Assembly: GCA_017163975.1 (NCBI GenBank)
Contig: JAFFSR010000251.1
Location: 7,626,001-7,690,000 of the forward strand
Source of the DNA: Anastatus disparis
Taxonomy: Eukaryota; Arthropoda; Insecta; Hymenoptera; Eupelmidae
Direction of reading: 5' to 3'
DNA length: 64,000 nt
Positions 38,818-49,620 of this stretch are shown one piece after another. Numbering within the stretch: position 1 is the first letter of the stretch; each line of letters starts with the position of its first letter. The notes beneath the pieces are model-generated. The model made no database searches. It saw nothing but the letters and a program-made list of their open reading frames with translations, and was not told the origin of the DNA. The position numbers and the translations under genes are program-made.

Positions 38818-41817
38818 TCATTTATAGAGTGGGAAGTGTTTCTAGTATGTTAAAATTTTAATTATTTAATCTTTTGTAACGAAATAATTTTATAAATTTT
38901 TTTTTTTTAATACACATTACATATAATAGCAATTGTTATACAAACTTATTGTAATCTAAATCCGTATAAAAGATTAGAAATTCGTTAAAAAAAGAAACAT
39001 TACACAACAATCTTATTTAACACGGTGATGAATTTTAAAAAAAAATACATGCTATTCTCTTGGAATGCACTTGTCACTGTTAAAATCTCACTACACGATC
39101 CAATAAAAATAAATTTCAAACCCATTTCTCCCATTGCGATTTAAACTATGACATCGTATCTTTTTTCTGTATACGTAAGCATTCAACGAAATAATCGTGA
39201 CTATGAACTTCTTTCTCACTCGGCAAGTCACCCAAAACTTCTTCTTAGAAAGATTTAAAAAAAAAAATGCAAATTTATCAACAGTTCAAATCTTTAACTT
39301 TGATACTGACATAATCCTTAACCCTATCAGAATGAAAGAAATTTCGATTTCAAGTAATCCTTACGTAATGAAATAATCTTTATCTTATTGTATATATTAT
39401 TTACTTTAAAGGAAAAGAACTTTGTTTATAATAAAAAAAAAGAGGCAAAGAAAAAGTTTTCACGCAGAAAAACAGTAATATACAGTACATGTACAGTATA
39501 GTGTGCAATGTCAACGACTTATGGGATCTTGTGGGCAAGATATCGCGCTCGCGCGACATACACACGTACACACATACATATAAGCACCGGGGATTCGCGT
39601 GACGCTTTGCCATGTTTGCACAGAGACAAAGAGTAAAGGTTTCTATATACACATATATATATATATATGCCCTTTCACTCTCCCTTGGGTTTCTTCTTAT
39701 CCTTCAAGTCTTAAGCTGCTGCTGTACATTATACATATAAGTTCGTTTTCTCTCCTCCCTTTTAGAAGGCACACACACCGTCCGTCCCTTTAATTCCTTG
39801 AAACTACTCGTATATGTATTTTATCCTTAGTACATTATAAATATATATGTGACTATGTGTACACGTGTGTGTCTGTGCAAAGGAAGAGAGAAGACTCACG
39901 CTATTGCAGTGAATTGCTGTCACGCAAACCTATAAGGCTCCTTATACCACTTGCATTTCTCTCTCTTTCTCTTTCTCTCTTTTTTCTTGTTGCTACTTTC
40001 TAAATTAGCGAAATAAGATAAAGAACTGCATGTATATACATAACCAGTTGTTCTTTATTTCTATAGTAAATATTAAATCTTGCTGCTTAATTAGATTAGA
40101 TTAAATTTTATAAACTATGAATTTTCAGTTTTCTTGAATGTTTATATTTACGGAAATTGATAAATGTTACTTGCTAAATTTTCTTTATTTTCGGATAAAG
40201 AGTTTTTATTGAAATGCAAAAGTTATTTAAAAGGTGTTCTAGATAAACGACGTAAGATAAATCGTAAAAAGTAGTTGAAAATTGCATGGAAATAAATATT
40301 TACAAACATATAGAGATTTTCTGATAATTTTTTGCATATTTTTTTTTCATTCGATTGATTTTAATTGACAATTCAAAGTGCAAGCTAATGATAAATTGTT
40401 CGCATCATTTTTTTGTTATACCAGATAATAAAATAATGGAATGAAAGATATGAAAGTTTTTTGCAGTTTTTAAATTTCAAGAATATATTTTATTATGATA
40501 TTCTGGGCATGACAATGTAAACATATTTTTCTTCGAATTTAATTTTAAAATAATTTTTAAAATAAATATGTATGTCATAACTTCTGTCAAGTTAAATAAA
40601 AATTTAAAAATTCACGTCTTTTAAAAGTCTTCTTTTATTTCTAAACTAAACGCCATTATATTTATGAAATATAAATTTTGATATACAAGAAAAAAAAATT
40701 GTGATGAAACTGAAAAAGTTCAAAGTGGTTTCAAAAAAATTATATTTAAACTACGTAGATTCATGATGACCTATAAATTAAAAAGGAATACTCGAAGTAA
40801 ATAAATAATAAAACACTTTACAACTTGTTGGTACAACATTATATCATACTTTTTGCAAACTTTTACGAAAAACAAACTTCTAAGTATATATAAATTAAAA
40901 AAAATGAAAAAAATAAATAAAAACATTTAGTCATTAGCCTAGAATATTAACAAGTGCAAAAATTTGAATGCTTTTAAAATGAAATAAAATATCTGTTTCT
41001 TCATTTATATTTAAAGAGGAGGATTTATGTGTCGGTAAGGTTATATAAGGTTGTATATAGTTACTTTGTTCGTGTACTCTTTCCATTTGACGATTACTTA
41101 TTCCCTCTGTCGCTGGTATAACAAGTCCTACTTCAATTTCAAACACTCAGCAAAGATATAACGTCATTCGTTTTCTCTTTTACTTCATTTCTCTTTCGTT
41201 CCTTCTTCTTCTTCTGCTACGCTACGTTTTTTTTTCTCTTTCTCATCTCCGGTGTTGCTTTTCGCGTTTTCTCTTTGAATCAGCGAAAAGCAAGTTATAG
41301 CGAATAAATGTCTAAAAGATGCTCTTTATCAAGAGTACCTTTCTTTATTAAATTAAATACAAGATGCTTCAATATCTAAGATTTCACCTGATACCACTTT
41401 TGCACTTTAATATTCGATGCATAAAAGATAAGTTTATTATTACTTCATTTAATATGCTATTAAAATAAATTTAATTTATTGAAACTTTTTTTTCGATTAT
41501 CTATTATTATATAGTTGTGTTTGAATAAATAATTAATTAAACCAATAGAGAATAAGTTAAATTATGAATAAAAATCGAAATATGATAATTATTTTTTTTG
41601 TTTCATTTATTCTTTATAAAATTTTTTTGTAAATAATATTTTTTATTTTGATTTTCTCAACTTTTATTGAGTGTTTAATAACTTACAACTCCATTATCTT
41701 AAAAACAAAAATATTAAGCTATATTTGCATATTAAAAAAAAAAAAAATTGGATATGTACTTCAGAAATTACATTGATCTTTAAAAAATTGTCATTTAATT
41801 ACTATATATAAATTAAG
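38818..41817. other. AT-rich non-coding DNA
   Basis: Contains a short TA run at about 39653-39669, CT patches near 39957-39980 and 41160-41275, and TG-rich strings near 39850-39875. No gene is supportable. An unrecognised minus-strand ORF at 40934-41146 is discussed among the findings. Confidence 0.5.
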
Positions 41818-42017
41818 AAGGTATTAGTAGCTCAGTTGGTAGAGTGATGGATTTGCAATCTCAGGAACTCGAGTTCGAATCCTACTCTCGACCAATTGAC
41901 ACAAACACCACTGAAAGTTGCTTGTGCTTTTTTCACTAGCACACTAACGACCTCCGTCGCTAATTATTATCGTAATGATAGCATAAATACAGTGACGTTA
42001 AGTAAATTAAAAAAAAA
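41818..42017 (+). mobile_element. tRNA-derived SINE, copy 4 (subtype B)
   Basis: The A box reads TAGCTCAGTTGG at 41828 and the B-box region reads GAGTTCGAATCCTA. The anticodon-loop equivalent is TTTGCAA. The body stem-loop is largely lost: AACACCACTGAAAG replaces the usual AAGCACCACTGTAT. The 3' block is intact (GACCTCCGTCGCTAATTA, TAATGATAGCATAAATAC, GTGACGTTAAGTAAA), with an A tail ending at 42017. A 63-codon ORF at 41896-42087 simply reads through this copy and is not a gene. Confidence 0.87.
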
Positions 42018-43530
42018 TGTAATTATATTATTTTCCCTAATTACATTTTCAAATCGAAAAACCAAATTATTTTTTTTGGAACATTAAAAGTATATTACTT
42101 GTATAACGATATGAAACGTTAAATTTTTAATGAATTCCGAATATTTTTTAACTAAAGTTAAAGTATTTCATGTCAATATTAATAATACACGAAGGTATTG
42201 CCTTTTCTGATCGTATTTTTCAATTCATATAATATTATTCTAATATCAATACATCAAAAATGAATATCTCAAATACTTAATGCTCAAAAATATAATTAAC
42301 CAAATTAACAATTCAATATATAAGTATATGGTTATTACTACTATTGCAAAAAGTTTAATTTCGTGATGTTATAACAAATTATCAACGATGAAAAATAGCA
42401 AACTCCCAGAAGCCAAGTTACGAAAATTTGCGACGCCATTATCCACTTTTATACTTTTTACCGAGCGAATATACATCCGCCCTTCTTCGCAAGACGTAAA
42501 CCATTAAATATTTCAACGTCTCGTACTTATTTTTTTTTACTTTACCAAACTATATATAATCTTTCGGCTGATATTTTCCAGAGCATACACGTGCTAAACG
42601 TCAGATACGAGACATGAAAAAATATAAAGATGGACATTCGACGTGGACAGGGTTTAATAGTATGTATTCTATGTATGTTTTGGTATTTTTATTTTTCTAC
42701 TTTTTTATTTTTCATTGACGAAAATGTTAAAGTATCGTTATCATATATTATTGCATATATGGGACATCGTAAATATTCAACGTCTTTGACGTAACTAGTT
42801 ACGGACAAACTGAAAATTTAAAATATACTCATAAAGCATTCTGTTAACGAAAATAATAATGTATAGTCAGAAAGAAAATTATTTATTGCTTCTATTATTT
42901 TTTAATTTTTTAAATATTTAAAAAATTAAAATATTTTTCTTATTATTAGAATTTAACAATGTGCTCATAATTATATGAAATTCTACGTTAACATTGAAAA
43001 CAATCGTTATCCATAAATGACTAGTACATTATGTTATGTACTATCTTTGGACATCCAATGAAAATAGTATAATTTTTAGATATTTCGATCAAGTTAATAT
43101 TAAAAATCTTTAAAAACATACGTTTGTATTCAAATAAAGGTAAAAAAATTTTGATATGTTCTTTGTTTTTATAATAAAATTTTTCTTCCAGCATTATAAA
43201 AAAAACATACAATCCTGTTTGTATCTAAATCTAGTATCATCTCAAAATAGTGGTATCCAATTATACATACAGTAACATATACCGTTCTAAAAGGTTTTGC
43301 ATTTTGATTAACAAAAAAAAAGTTTTTGCTTTCTGAACTTCAATGCTCTAGATATTATTTTTATAACTAAATGTACAAACTCTTGTTGAAACAAAAATTT
43401 TTTTATTTTTATTTATTTGGAAACAATGAATATTACTTTATCTAAATATAGTTAAACATCAAAAAAAATTTTTTTAATACTCAATGAGTACTATTTATAT
43501 TAATATGTATTTCAGATGAATGAATTTTCC
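42018..43530. other. AT-rich non-coding DNA
   Basis: Spacer between two SINE copies. No gene or other repeat family recognised. Confidence 0.6.
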
Positions 43531-43733
43531 GAGGTGTTCGGTGGCTAAGTCGGTAAGAGTGATGGATTCATAATCTCGAGGATCCGAGTTCGAATCCCGG
43601 TTTCACCATCGATTGATAGCAGGCACCACTGTATTCGATACATGTGCTTTGTTCACAAACCCACCAAAAACCTCCGTCGCTAATTTAGCATTGATAGCAT
43701 AAATACAACGACGTTAAATAAAGTTAAAAAAAA
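43531..43733 (+). mobile_element. tRNA-derived SINE, copy 5 (subtype B)
   Basis: The element starts GAGGTGTTCGG. The A box is TGGCTAAGTCGG, followed by one extra base in the D-arm region (GTAAGAG). The B-box region is GAGTTCGAATCCCG and the anticodon-loop equivalent is TTCATAA. The body has GGCACCACTGTATTCG with ATACATGTGCTTTG, so the stem-loop is kept with one change. It continues CCTCCGTCGCTAATTTAGC, TTGATAGCATAAATAC, ACGACGTTAAATAAA and an A-rich tail. Confidence 0.88.
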
Positions 43734-44040
43734 TAAAATTGTATGTCTTCTTAAATTACATTTAAGCGAATAAAAAAATATCAATGTTTAAATTTTTTTT
43801 ACATTTACTACATTTCATATAAATAATCAATTTTATGGATATTTATTTAATCAGATGAATTTAATATTATCACTTTCGTTCTTATGAACTGAAATAAAAA
43901 TTTTTTGTAGTTCAAAAACATTGAAAAAAAAAAAAAAAATAAACTCACAACGAAATAGCGTATTGCACGTGTTTTAACTTCTCTTCTAAATTCCTACTTA
44001 AAAATTCAACTACCACCATTTGTGAGCATCAAATATTTCA
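43734..44040. other. AT-rich non-coding DNA
   Basis: Nothing recognisable; contains an A run at 43924-43939. Confidence 0.6.
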
Positions 44041-44043
44041 GAG

Positions 44044-44168
44044 CAGGTAGCCAATATCTACCTGTACGCATCTTGCGCAAAAGCTTTGACCCTCCCCTAT
44101 ATACCCTAAAAAATATATAAAAAAAAGGTCGCACCTTTTAGTAAAACGCTACTACATTCACCTACCTG
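44044..44168. promoter_or_regulatory. cluster of three CAGGTAG (Zelda/TAGteam) motifs with TATA-like box
   Basis: CAGGTAG occurs at 44044-44050 on the plus strand, and as CTACCTG at 44058-44064 and 44162-44168 on the minus strand. The first two form a perfect 7-bp inverted pair around a 7-base spacer. A TATATAA string lies at 44114-44120, and a palindrome AAAAGGT-CGC-ACCTTTT at 44123-44139. CAGGTAG is the known target of the early zygotic activator Zelda in insects. Three exact copies in 125 bp of AT-rich DNA is more clustering than the rest of the window shows; only two others were noticed, at 8932 and 19432. Enhancer or promoter function is inference. Confidence 0.35.
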
Positions 44169-44223
44169 CAAACATATCTGTGTGTGTATAAGTGCATAAA
44201 CGAACACACGTGTGTAACATGGA

Positions 44224-44424
44224 ATGATTTTCAAAGATGTTCATGTATACCTATATCTAATTCTAATACAGCTTTTATTGCTCAGGTCGATTCGTCTAAG
44301 ATGCTTCCGCCACCTGATGAATTATTTGCCACTGACCAGACGTTTTATCCCCATATCTCCTTTTCATCTCTTTATCGCTTTTCAAGCGTTAAGTCCATAC
44401 GGCTATAGAAACGCCGCAAAATAA
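44224..44424 (+). CDS. hypothetical 66-codon ORF downstream of the CAGGTAG cluster, uncertain
   Basis: The protein is not recognised. From the ATG at 44224 it starts with a hydrophobic, Leu-rich segment (about residues 8-20) that could be a signal peptide or membrane anchor. An Arg-containing stretch and a Pro/Phe-rich stretch follow. The stop overlaps an AATAAA at 44420-44425. An alternative reading uses a splice-acceptor-like CTCAG at 44281-44285, with a terminal exon from 44286 in another frame ending at 44408 (about 40 codons, starting V-D-S-S-K). The two readings cannot be separated from sequence alone, and either may be chance. Confidence 0.13.
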   Translation: MIFKDVHVYLYLILIQLLLLRSIRLRCFRHLMNYLPLTRRFIPISPFHLFIAFQALSPYGYRNAAK

Positions 44425-46426
44425 ATTGATTTCTTTATTTAATGTAAACGAGAAAAACATACCAGATGTACGCCATACTTGGTAGTTTTATAATGTATAA
44501 TAAAGTAAAATTATTAATACATCTTAAATGATTGTAATGTTAAACCCATTGCAAATTGGCATATTTTACGAGTCAGCTTCACTTTTATAGTACCTACGTG
44601 GCAAGTGAACATATTTTTTTTTCTTCTTTCGCTAGGAAGAATATACTAAAAGCCAAGCAGTAAATGCTTCGATCGTTCGGTTATGTATTATAAATTATTT
44701 ACTATATTTTATTATAGGTTAGATTTATTTTGTGATCGTTTTATATACGCAATATAAATATCTATATAATACCGCGTACCGCACTTTGCCAGTCTTTTAT
44801 ATTCTACCTATGGAATTTTGTGCTTGTAAACGCCTTTGAGACAGGTGAAATTAATACGGTATTAATTTCAATGTAACTTTTGAAATTATTGTAATTACAC
44901 TAGCATATCGATTATTGTGAAATTCATTTAAATATTTTTAAGGATCCTGTGAATTTATGGGATCTGTATTTTTAAAAAAAAATCTAAATATTCAAAAGAT
45001 TCACATATCCTCGTATGTACTCCATATGCATGAAATCAACAAAGATAGATAAGTATTTCAATAATTAAAGCTCATTAGAATAATGTTCGAAGCGCTTCTT
45101 CTATTATTTTGATTATAAATATCCATGTTAAAAGGTAGTTAAAAACAAAATTCCACAGAGTTGTGGTTCACCTTATTAGTCAACGAAAATAAAAGTTGAT
45201 TTCCGAGAAGCATTAGCATATTTTTGTTTCTACTTAAATTAGTAACTTAAAAATATGAGGTCAATTTAAAGTGATTAATCAAATGCGTATACGGTTTTCG
45301 TAGAAATCGCATTGCTTTAAATTCGATGTATATGAAAAAGGAAAATAAAAGAAAAATGATTACGCACACGAATACACACGTGCACATGTATGAAATTAAA
45401 GAAGAATAAAATAATTAGTCGGAGAAATTCAAAAGAAATGAAATGTGAGTTATGCATCGGCATGATGCATGCCATTTTTATGTCATGTTATACGTTTCAT
45501 GACGCAGCGATAAATTTATAAAAACAAAAAGAAACGAAGAAGATAAAAAGAATCGTGAATTTTAAAACTTGTAACCATTAGCAAATTTTCGATGAATATC
45601 GACAGACAATATAACATCGATTACACAAGGATGTATAAGCCGAACGAGCTGTATAATCAAAAGTACGGATATGTATATATACAGCCACTTGACCCTCGTG
45701 GTACCATGTTACTTGTGTAAAATACAAGTTATGAGTTTGTACTGATTTAAGTTTGTAAAAAAAAACGATATTTAAGAATTCGTGTATGGGTAAGTGCGTA
45801 TGTTTTTTTTTTCAATTTCATATAAGCAGAATATGTTATACTTATGTGCAATATTATACTGTATTATACTACTTATATGCAATTTATTTATCTAACACTA
45901 TAGGATGACTAGAGCATTGGATATTTTATAATTTTATATAAAATAAATATGTGTATATCTTCAATATATATAAATAACTTTTTAATAGTAATGCAATTTA
46001 TTGTACTTTCATCGGTAAAAAATATAGACTTCTAACATTCATAAGTTTATTTTAAACTTAAATAAATGCAGATTATTTTCTGAGAATAATTTCTAAACTT
46101 TATTTATATTTCTTTTGTAAACGCACAAAAGGTTTTAATTTCTATTTTTACTACAGCTGGTAGTTGTTTTATAATTTCATTCGGTAATAAATGTGTTTAT
46201 TTTTTAATTTAATTATTTTATGTACACAGTAAACTCCTTATTTCAAACCAAATCTTTTTAATTTTGTTTGCTGTTCATATATAATAAAATTATTATAATG
46301 ATTAAATGTTTAAATATGTTTCATCAATAATAAATTGTTATAATATTGATATGATTTGTTTTTAAAGCATATGAAATATTGTTATTTAATAATTATAAGA
46401 TAATTTATAATAAATAATAATAAATA
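44425..46426. other. AT-rich non-coding DNA
   Basis: No gene recognised. A short ATGCATCGGCATGATGCATG palindromic patch lies at 45451-45470. Confidence 0.55.
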
Positions 46427-46671
46427 TACGAAGAGTGATGTTTTATTAAATTTTACTATGATCAATAGTTATAGGGAGACAAACTTGCAGTATCACGATA
46501 CAGGATGGTCAAATTTGTTAAGCTTATAGTAAATTTTATTATGAGTATAGCATAAATTACTACAATTATAGCAAATTCTATTATTCAGTTCAGTTATTTA
46601 TTTGATACTGTAAGTTTGTCTCTTCACAACCATAAACTATAATAAAATTTAATAAAATATTTCTCTCCGTG
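46427..46671. mobile_element. MITE with 69-bp imperfect terminal inverted repeats
   Basis: The 69 bases from 46427 and the reverse complement of the 69 bases ending at 46671 align without a single gap. By hand count 54 positions are identical, and 13 of the 15 differences are transitions. The ends read TACGAAGAG and CACGGAGAG, and both arms share TTTTATTAAATTTTA and GAGACAAACTT followed by CAGTATCA. The 107-bp centre carries three diverged repeats of a TATAGYAAATTTTATTAT-like unit. No coding capacity exists, so it would be mobilised in trans. The target duplication is unclear: a TA at the left border would correspond to TG at the right. Confidence 0.65.
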
Positions 46672-49190
46672 CATTAGAAAAGCTATGTTTAAAAATAATG
46701 TTCAATAAATTTCCTCGTGAACATCTGTATTTATCAAAATTTAATAAACATCTCTAATAATAGAGCAAAAAATCCAAACAAAGCGCATTTATTACATCTA
46801 AATAAAAAAATTTGGTTTTAATAAACCCATCTATATGCCATAACCTTTAATATAAGCCAAAAAAAGCGAGCAAAAAGATAAAAATAGATAATTTACCATA
46901 GGTTAAGAAGTTTATAGATCGCATTAAATAAATATAATATAACGAAATAAAGAAGAAACAAAGAGGGATATAAATATGTAATATCAAACGTAATTCCTTG
47001 TCTATACGTGTATTGTTCTGAGTTTTCTTTTCCCTTGTGCCTTCTGATATTATATTGTCCATATCAAAAGCCTAAAAACTTACTGCTACAGGTAATAAAA
47101 GCTCGGGAGAAAGAGCGAAAAGATATAACATTCGTTTCAGTAAAAAATATATATATATATATTTGTGTGCGTATGTGTGTATACGTTGGATACTTATTTA
47201 ATGTATGTATTTGCGAGGGAAGAGGAGCGAAGGGTATTAAAAGCTCCTTACCGGACCCATACTTTTATATATAGATATATATTTAAGACATATATTTACA
47301 CAAGGGTTTTGTTTTGTACTTTTTTCTGGCATTAGAAACGTTAAAGGTGGATTTATTAGATTCAAGTGAGTAGGATGGAGATGACTTTTTGCTATATACG
47401 AAATGAGATAAGTGAGATGTACGCGCGATAGGATTTAACCTGAACGATATGGTTCACGTTTATACTTTTTTTTGGGAATTGGATACAGTATTACCGACAT
47501 ATGGAGCTTGAGCTTTAATGTATCTACGATCTTTAATTACGGAATTCTTATTTTATCTGCTAAATAGCTTTTTTTTTTTTATTTTTATTAAATCTTTTTT
47601 TTAGATTTATTGCTTTAATATCAAATAAAAGGATTTTTCGTTTGTGTTTTTGTACACGTGTAGTAAAAAGTATTTTTAAAAATACATTATTCACTTCATT
47701 GTTTGTATACTTTTCACTTTTGCAAAATTTTTTAAAGCTCGTTTGAGTTAATGGTTAATGATTTTTCAAATATTATTAAAAGCTTTACTGACTATTCTAT
47801 TCGCTTGTTTATTGCAAAATTTCCATCAAACGAATACTGAATTAAAAATTAAATAATTAATTTTTTATTAATCGGCAAAAAAGATAACGATTAAATTTAA
47901 AAATGAGTATGTTCTAATATTGCAGGATCTTGTTTGAGAAAAAAATTTTTCTTTGACATTAAATTTGTTAGTAAGCTCGACTGAATATCATTTGCTTTAA
48001 TATTATGTTGCATTAATTAAAGTTATCTCTAATTATAAAAGAAATGTAGTACAAAGAAATCCGCGTCAATGCATAATTCAAAGTGAAAATTTAGCTAATG
48101 GAATGTTTCAAATTAAATTTTAACTTTACTCTTATAATAAAGCAGGATAAATATTTGTTTTTAATTTAATTAATTTATTAATTAAATGAGTTTATATATC
48201 TTCTTTGAAATATTCGGCTATATTGCGCTCTGCTAAAATTTTACATAAAAATATAGTGTTTAAATTAAATAAAAAATGTGAAAAATCGCATGAAGAGGAT
48301 TATAAACATTCATTTTGCGCCAATCAAATAAAAGTGAGAGAAAAATAAAATTTTTTTATTTACACGTATTTTCTGTTGCGAATGTAACCATTTGTCTGCG
48401 AAGATTTCTAAAGTTATGTTCATAAATACATCTACGTTAGCACAAAACGTTTTCTAAATTGCGCATCAGAATTTTACTTAACTAAATAAATTTAAAACTT
48501 TAAGTATAAATACTCGTATGCGCGTTAAATTAACGTGCCGAGAGAACGTTTATGATGCGCTTCATTTAATTTATGACAATTAAATAATAAAATTCCTAAA
48601 CATTACAATTAAACTTCAACATTTCCGCTCATTACAAAACACTTTGAAAATTCCCCATACATATTTCTTTAAAAATATAAAAAAAAAAGAAAAAAGAGAA
48701 AAAAAATGAAAAGTAAAGAAAATTCAACGATTTAATCGATATATACAAGGAATAATCCTTTATGTACAAGCTATACCCATACGGTAAGTTACTTCCATAT
48801 TCGCTATATACATTTATCGTAACAACCGCATCAGGCGCGAAGAATTTAACAAGTGAATAAAATTGTCTTGAGAAGAACCGATATATTCCATTCTCTCTCT
48901 CTCTCTCTTTCTTTTTAAAGGGCCTATACATATATACGTATAAACACAGAAAGGGGGATATCTTTCTTTCTCTCATTCTCTCTCGTTTCGTTCTTGGTAA
49001 ATAAATTTAATGCTAATAGAGTCCTCATTACGTATTCATAATATTCGTTCGTGACTTTTCCGCGTAAGTTCTTAACAGGGCCGAGTATCTTGTTGCGTTT
49101 CGCCCTCCCTTCTTCACTTTTTTATATATATTTGTATGTGTATATATGTATACATATATAAAATAAAGGAAAGAGTTTGAGTATATATAC
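46672..49190. other. AT-rich non-coding DNA
   Basis: No supportable gene. Contains a short TA run near 47147-47162, a GA/CT patch at 48893-48911 and TG/TA strings near 49132-49160. ORFs at 46847-47274 and 48632-49231 overlap on both strands and are repeat-driven. Confidence 0.5.
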
Positions 49191-49407
49191 TCTAATACTC
49201 CAACACAATATAGACTGTAAAACAGGCGCAAAAGGAGAACGAGCAGTGAGTCTGGTGTGTATGTGTGTGTGTGTGTAGCATTGGTGGTGTGGCGCGCGAG
49301 GAGGCGAGCGTAAGGAACAATTACGTTTAATGCCCATGAAGGTTAACCGAAGTTAAGTTCGCGTGCAAGTTAACAGTCGTGCGCGCGCGTTGCTTTTGCT
49401 GCAGTAG

Positions 49408-49435
49408 CCCCCTTTCCCCCTCCTCCCTCCCTCCC
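49408..49435 (-). other. G-quadruplex-forming motif (minus strand)
   Basis: On the minus strand there are five G runs of 3, 3, 3, 5 and 5 separated by 1, 1, 4 and 3 bases, which satisfies the canonical G-quadruplex pattern with one run to spare. On the plus strand it reads CCCCCTTTCCCCC followed by three CCC runs. It stands out in this AT-rich window. Confidence 0.85.
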
Positions 49436-49569
49436 TTCTTTCTTTCTCTTTCTCTCTTCTTCTTCTTTTTTTTTATTCTTCTTCACTTGCATACTTTGCA
49501 CTAAACTGAACGAAGAAGAAGAAGAGTCAGGCAAACGTTCTTCTTCTTCTTCTTTGGTACTTTTTTGCT

Positions 49570-49571
<2 letters not shown>

Positions 49572-49615
<44 letters not shown>
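49572..49615. repeat. (CT)22 microsatellite
   Basis: 44 bases of perfect CT repeat, the longest dinucleotide run of this class in the window. Confidence 0.97.
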
Positions 49616-49617
<2 letters not shown>

Positions 49618-49620
49618 ATA

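Larger units (their letters stand above)
49191..49620. promoter_or_regulatory. CpG/GC-rich island with TG repeat, G-quadruplex motif and CT tract
   Basis: This region departs sharply from the AT-rich background. It includes a TG repeat (about 49253-49276), GGCGCGCGAGGAGGCGAG (from about 49291), a GCGCGCGCG run near 49382, a 67-base uninterrupted pyrimidine tract (49408-49474), a GAA/TTC hairpin (49512-49554) and (CT)22 (49572-49615). CT/GA runs, CpG and G-quadruplexes are frequent at insect promoters. ORFs crossing it are low in complexity. No transcript can be assigned. Confidence 0.3.

Noticed and set aside
41896..42087. 63-codon ORF
   Set aside because: It is a read-through of the SINE copy at 41818-42017.
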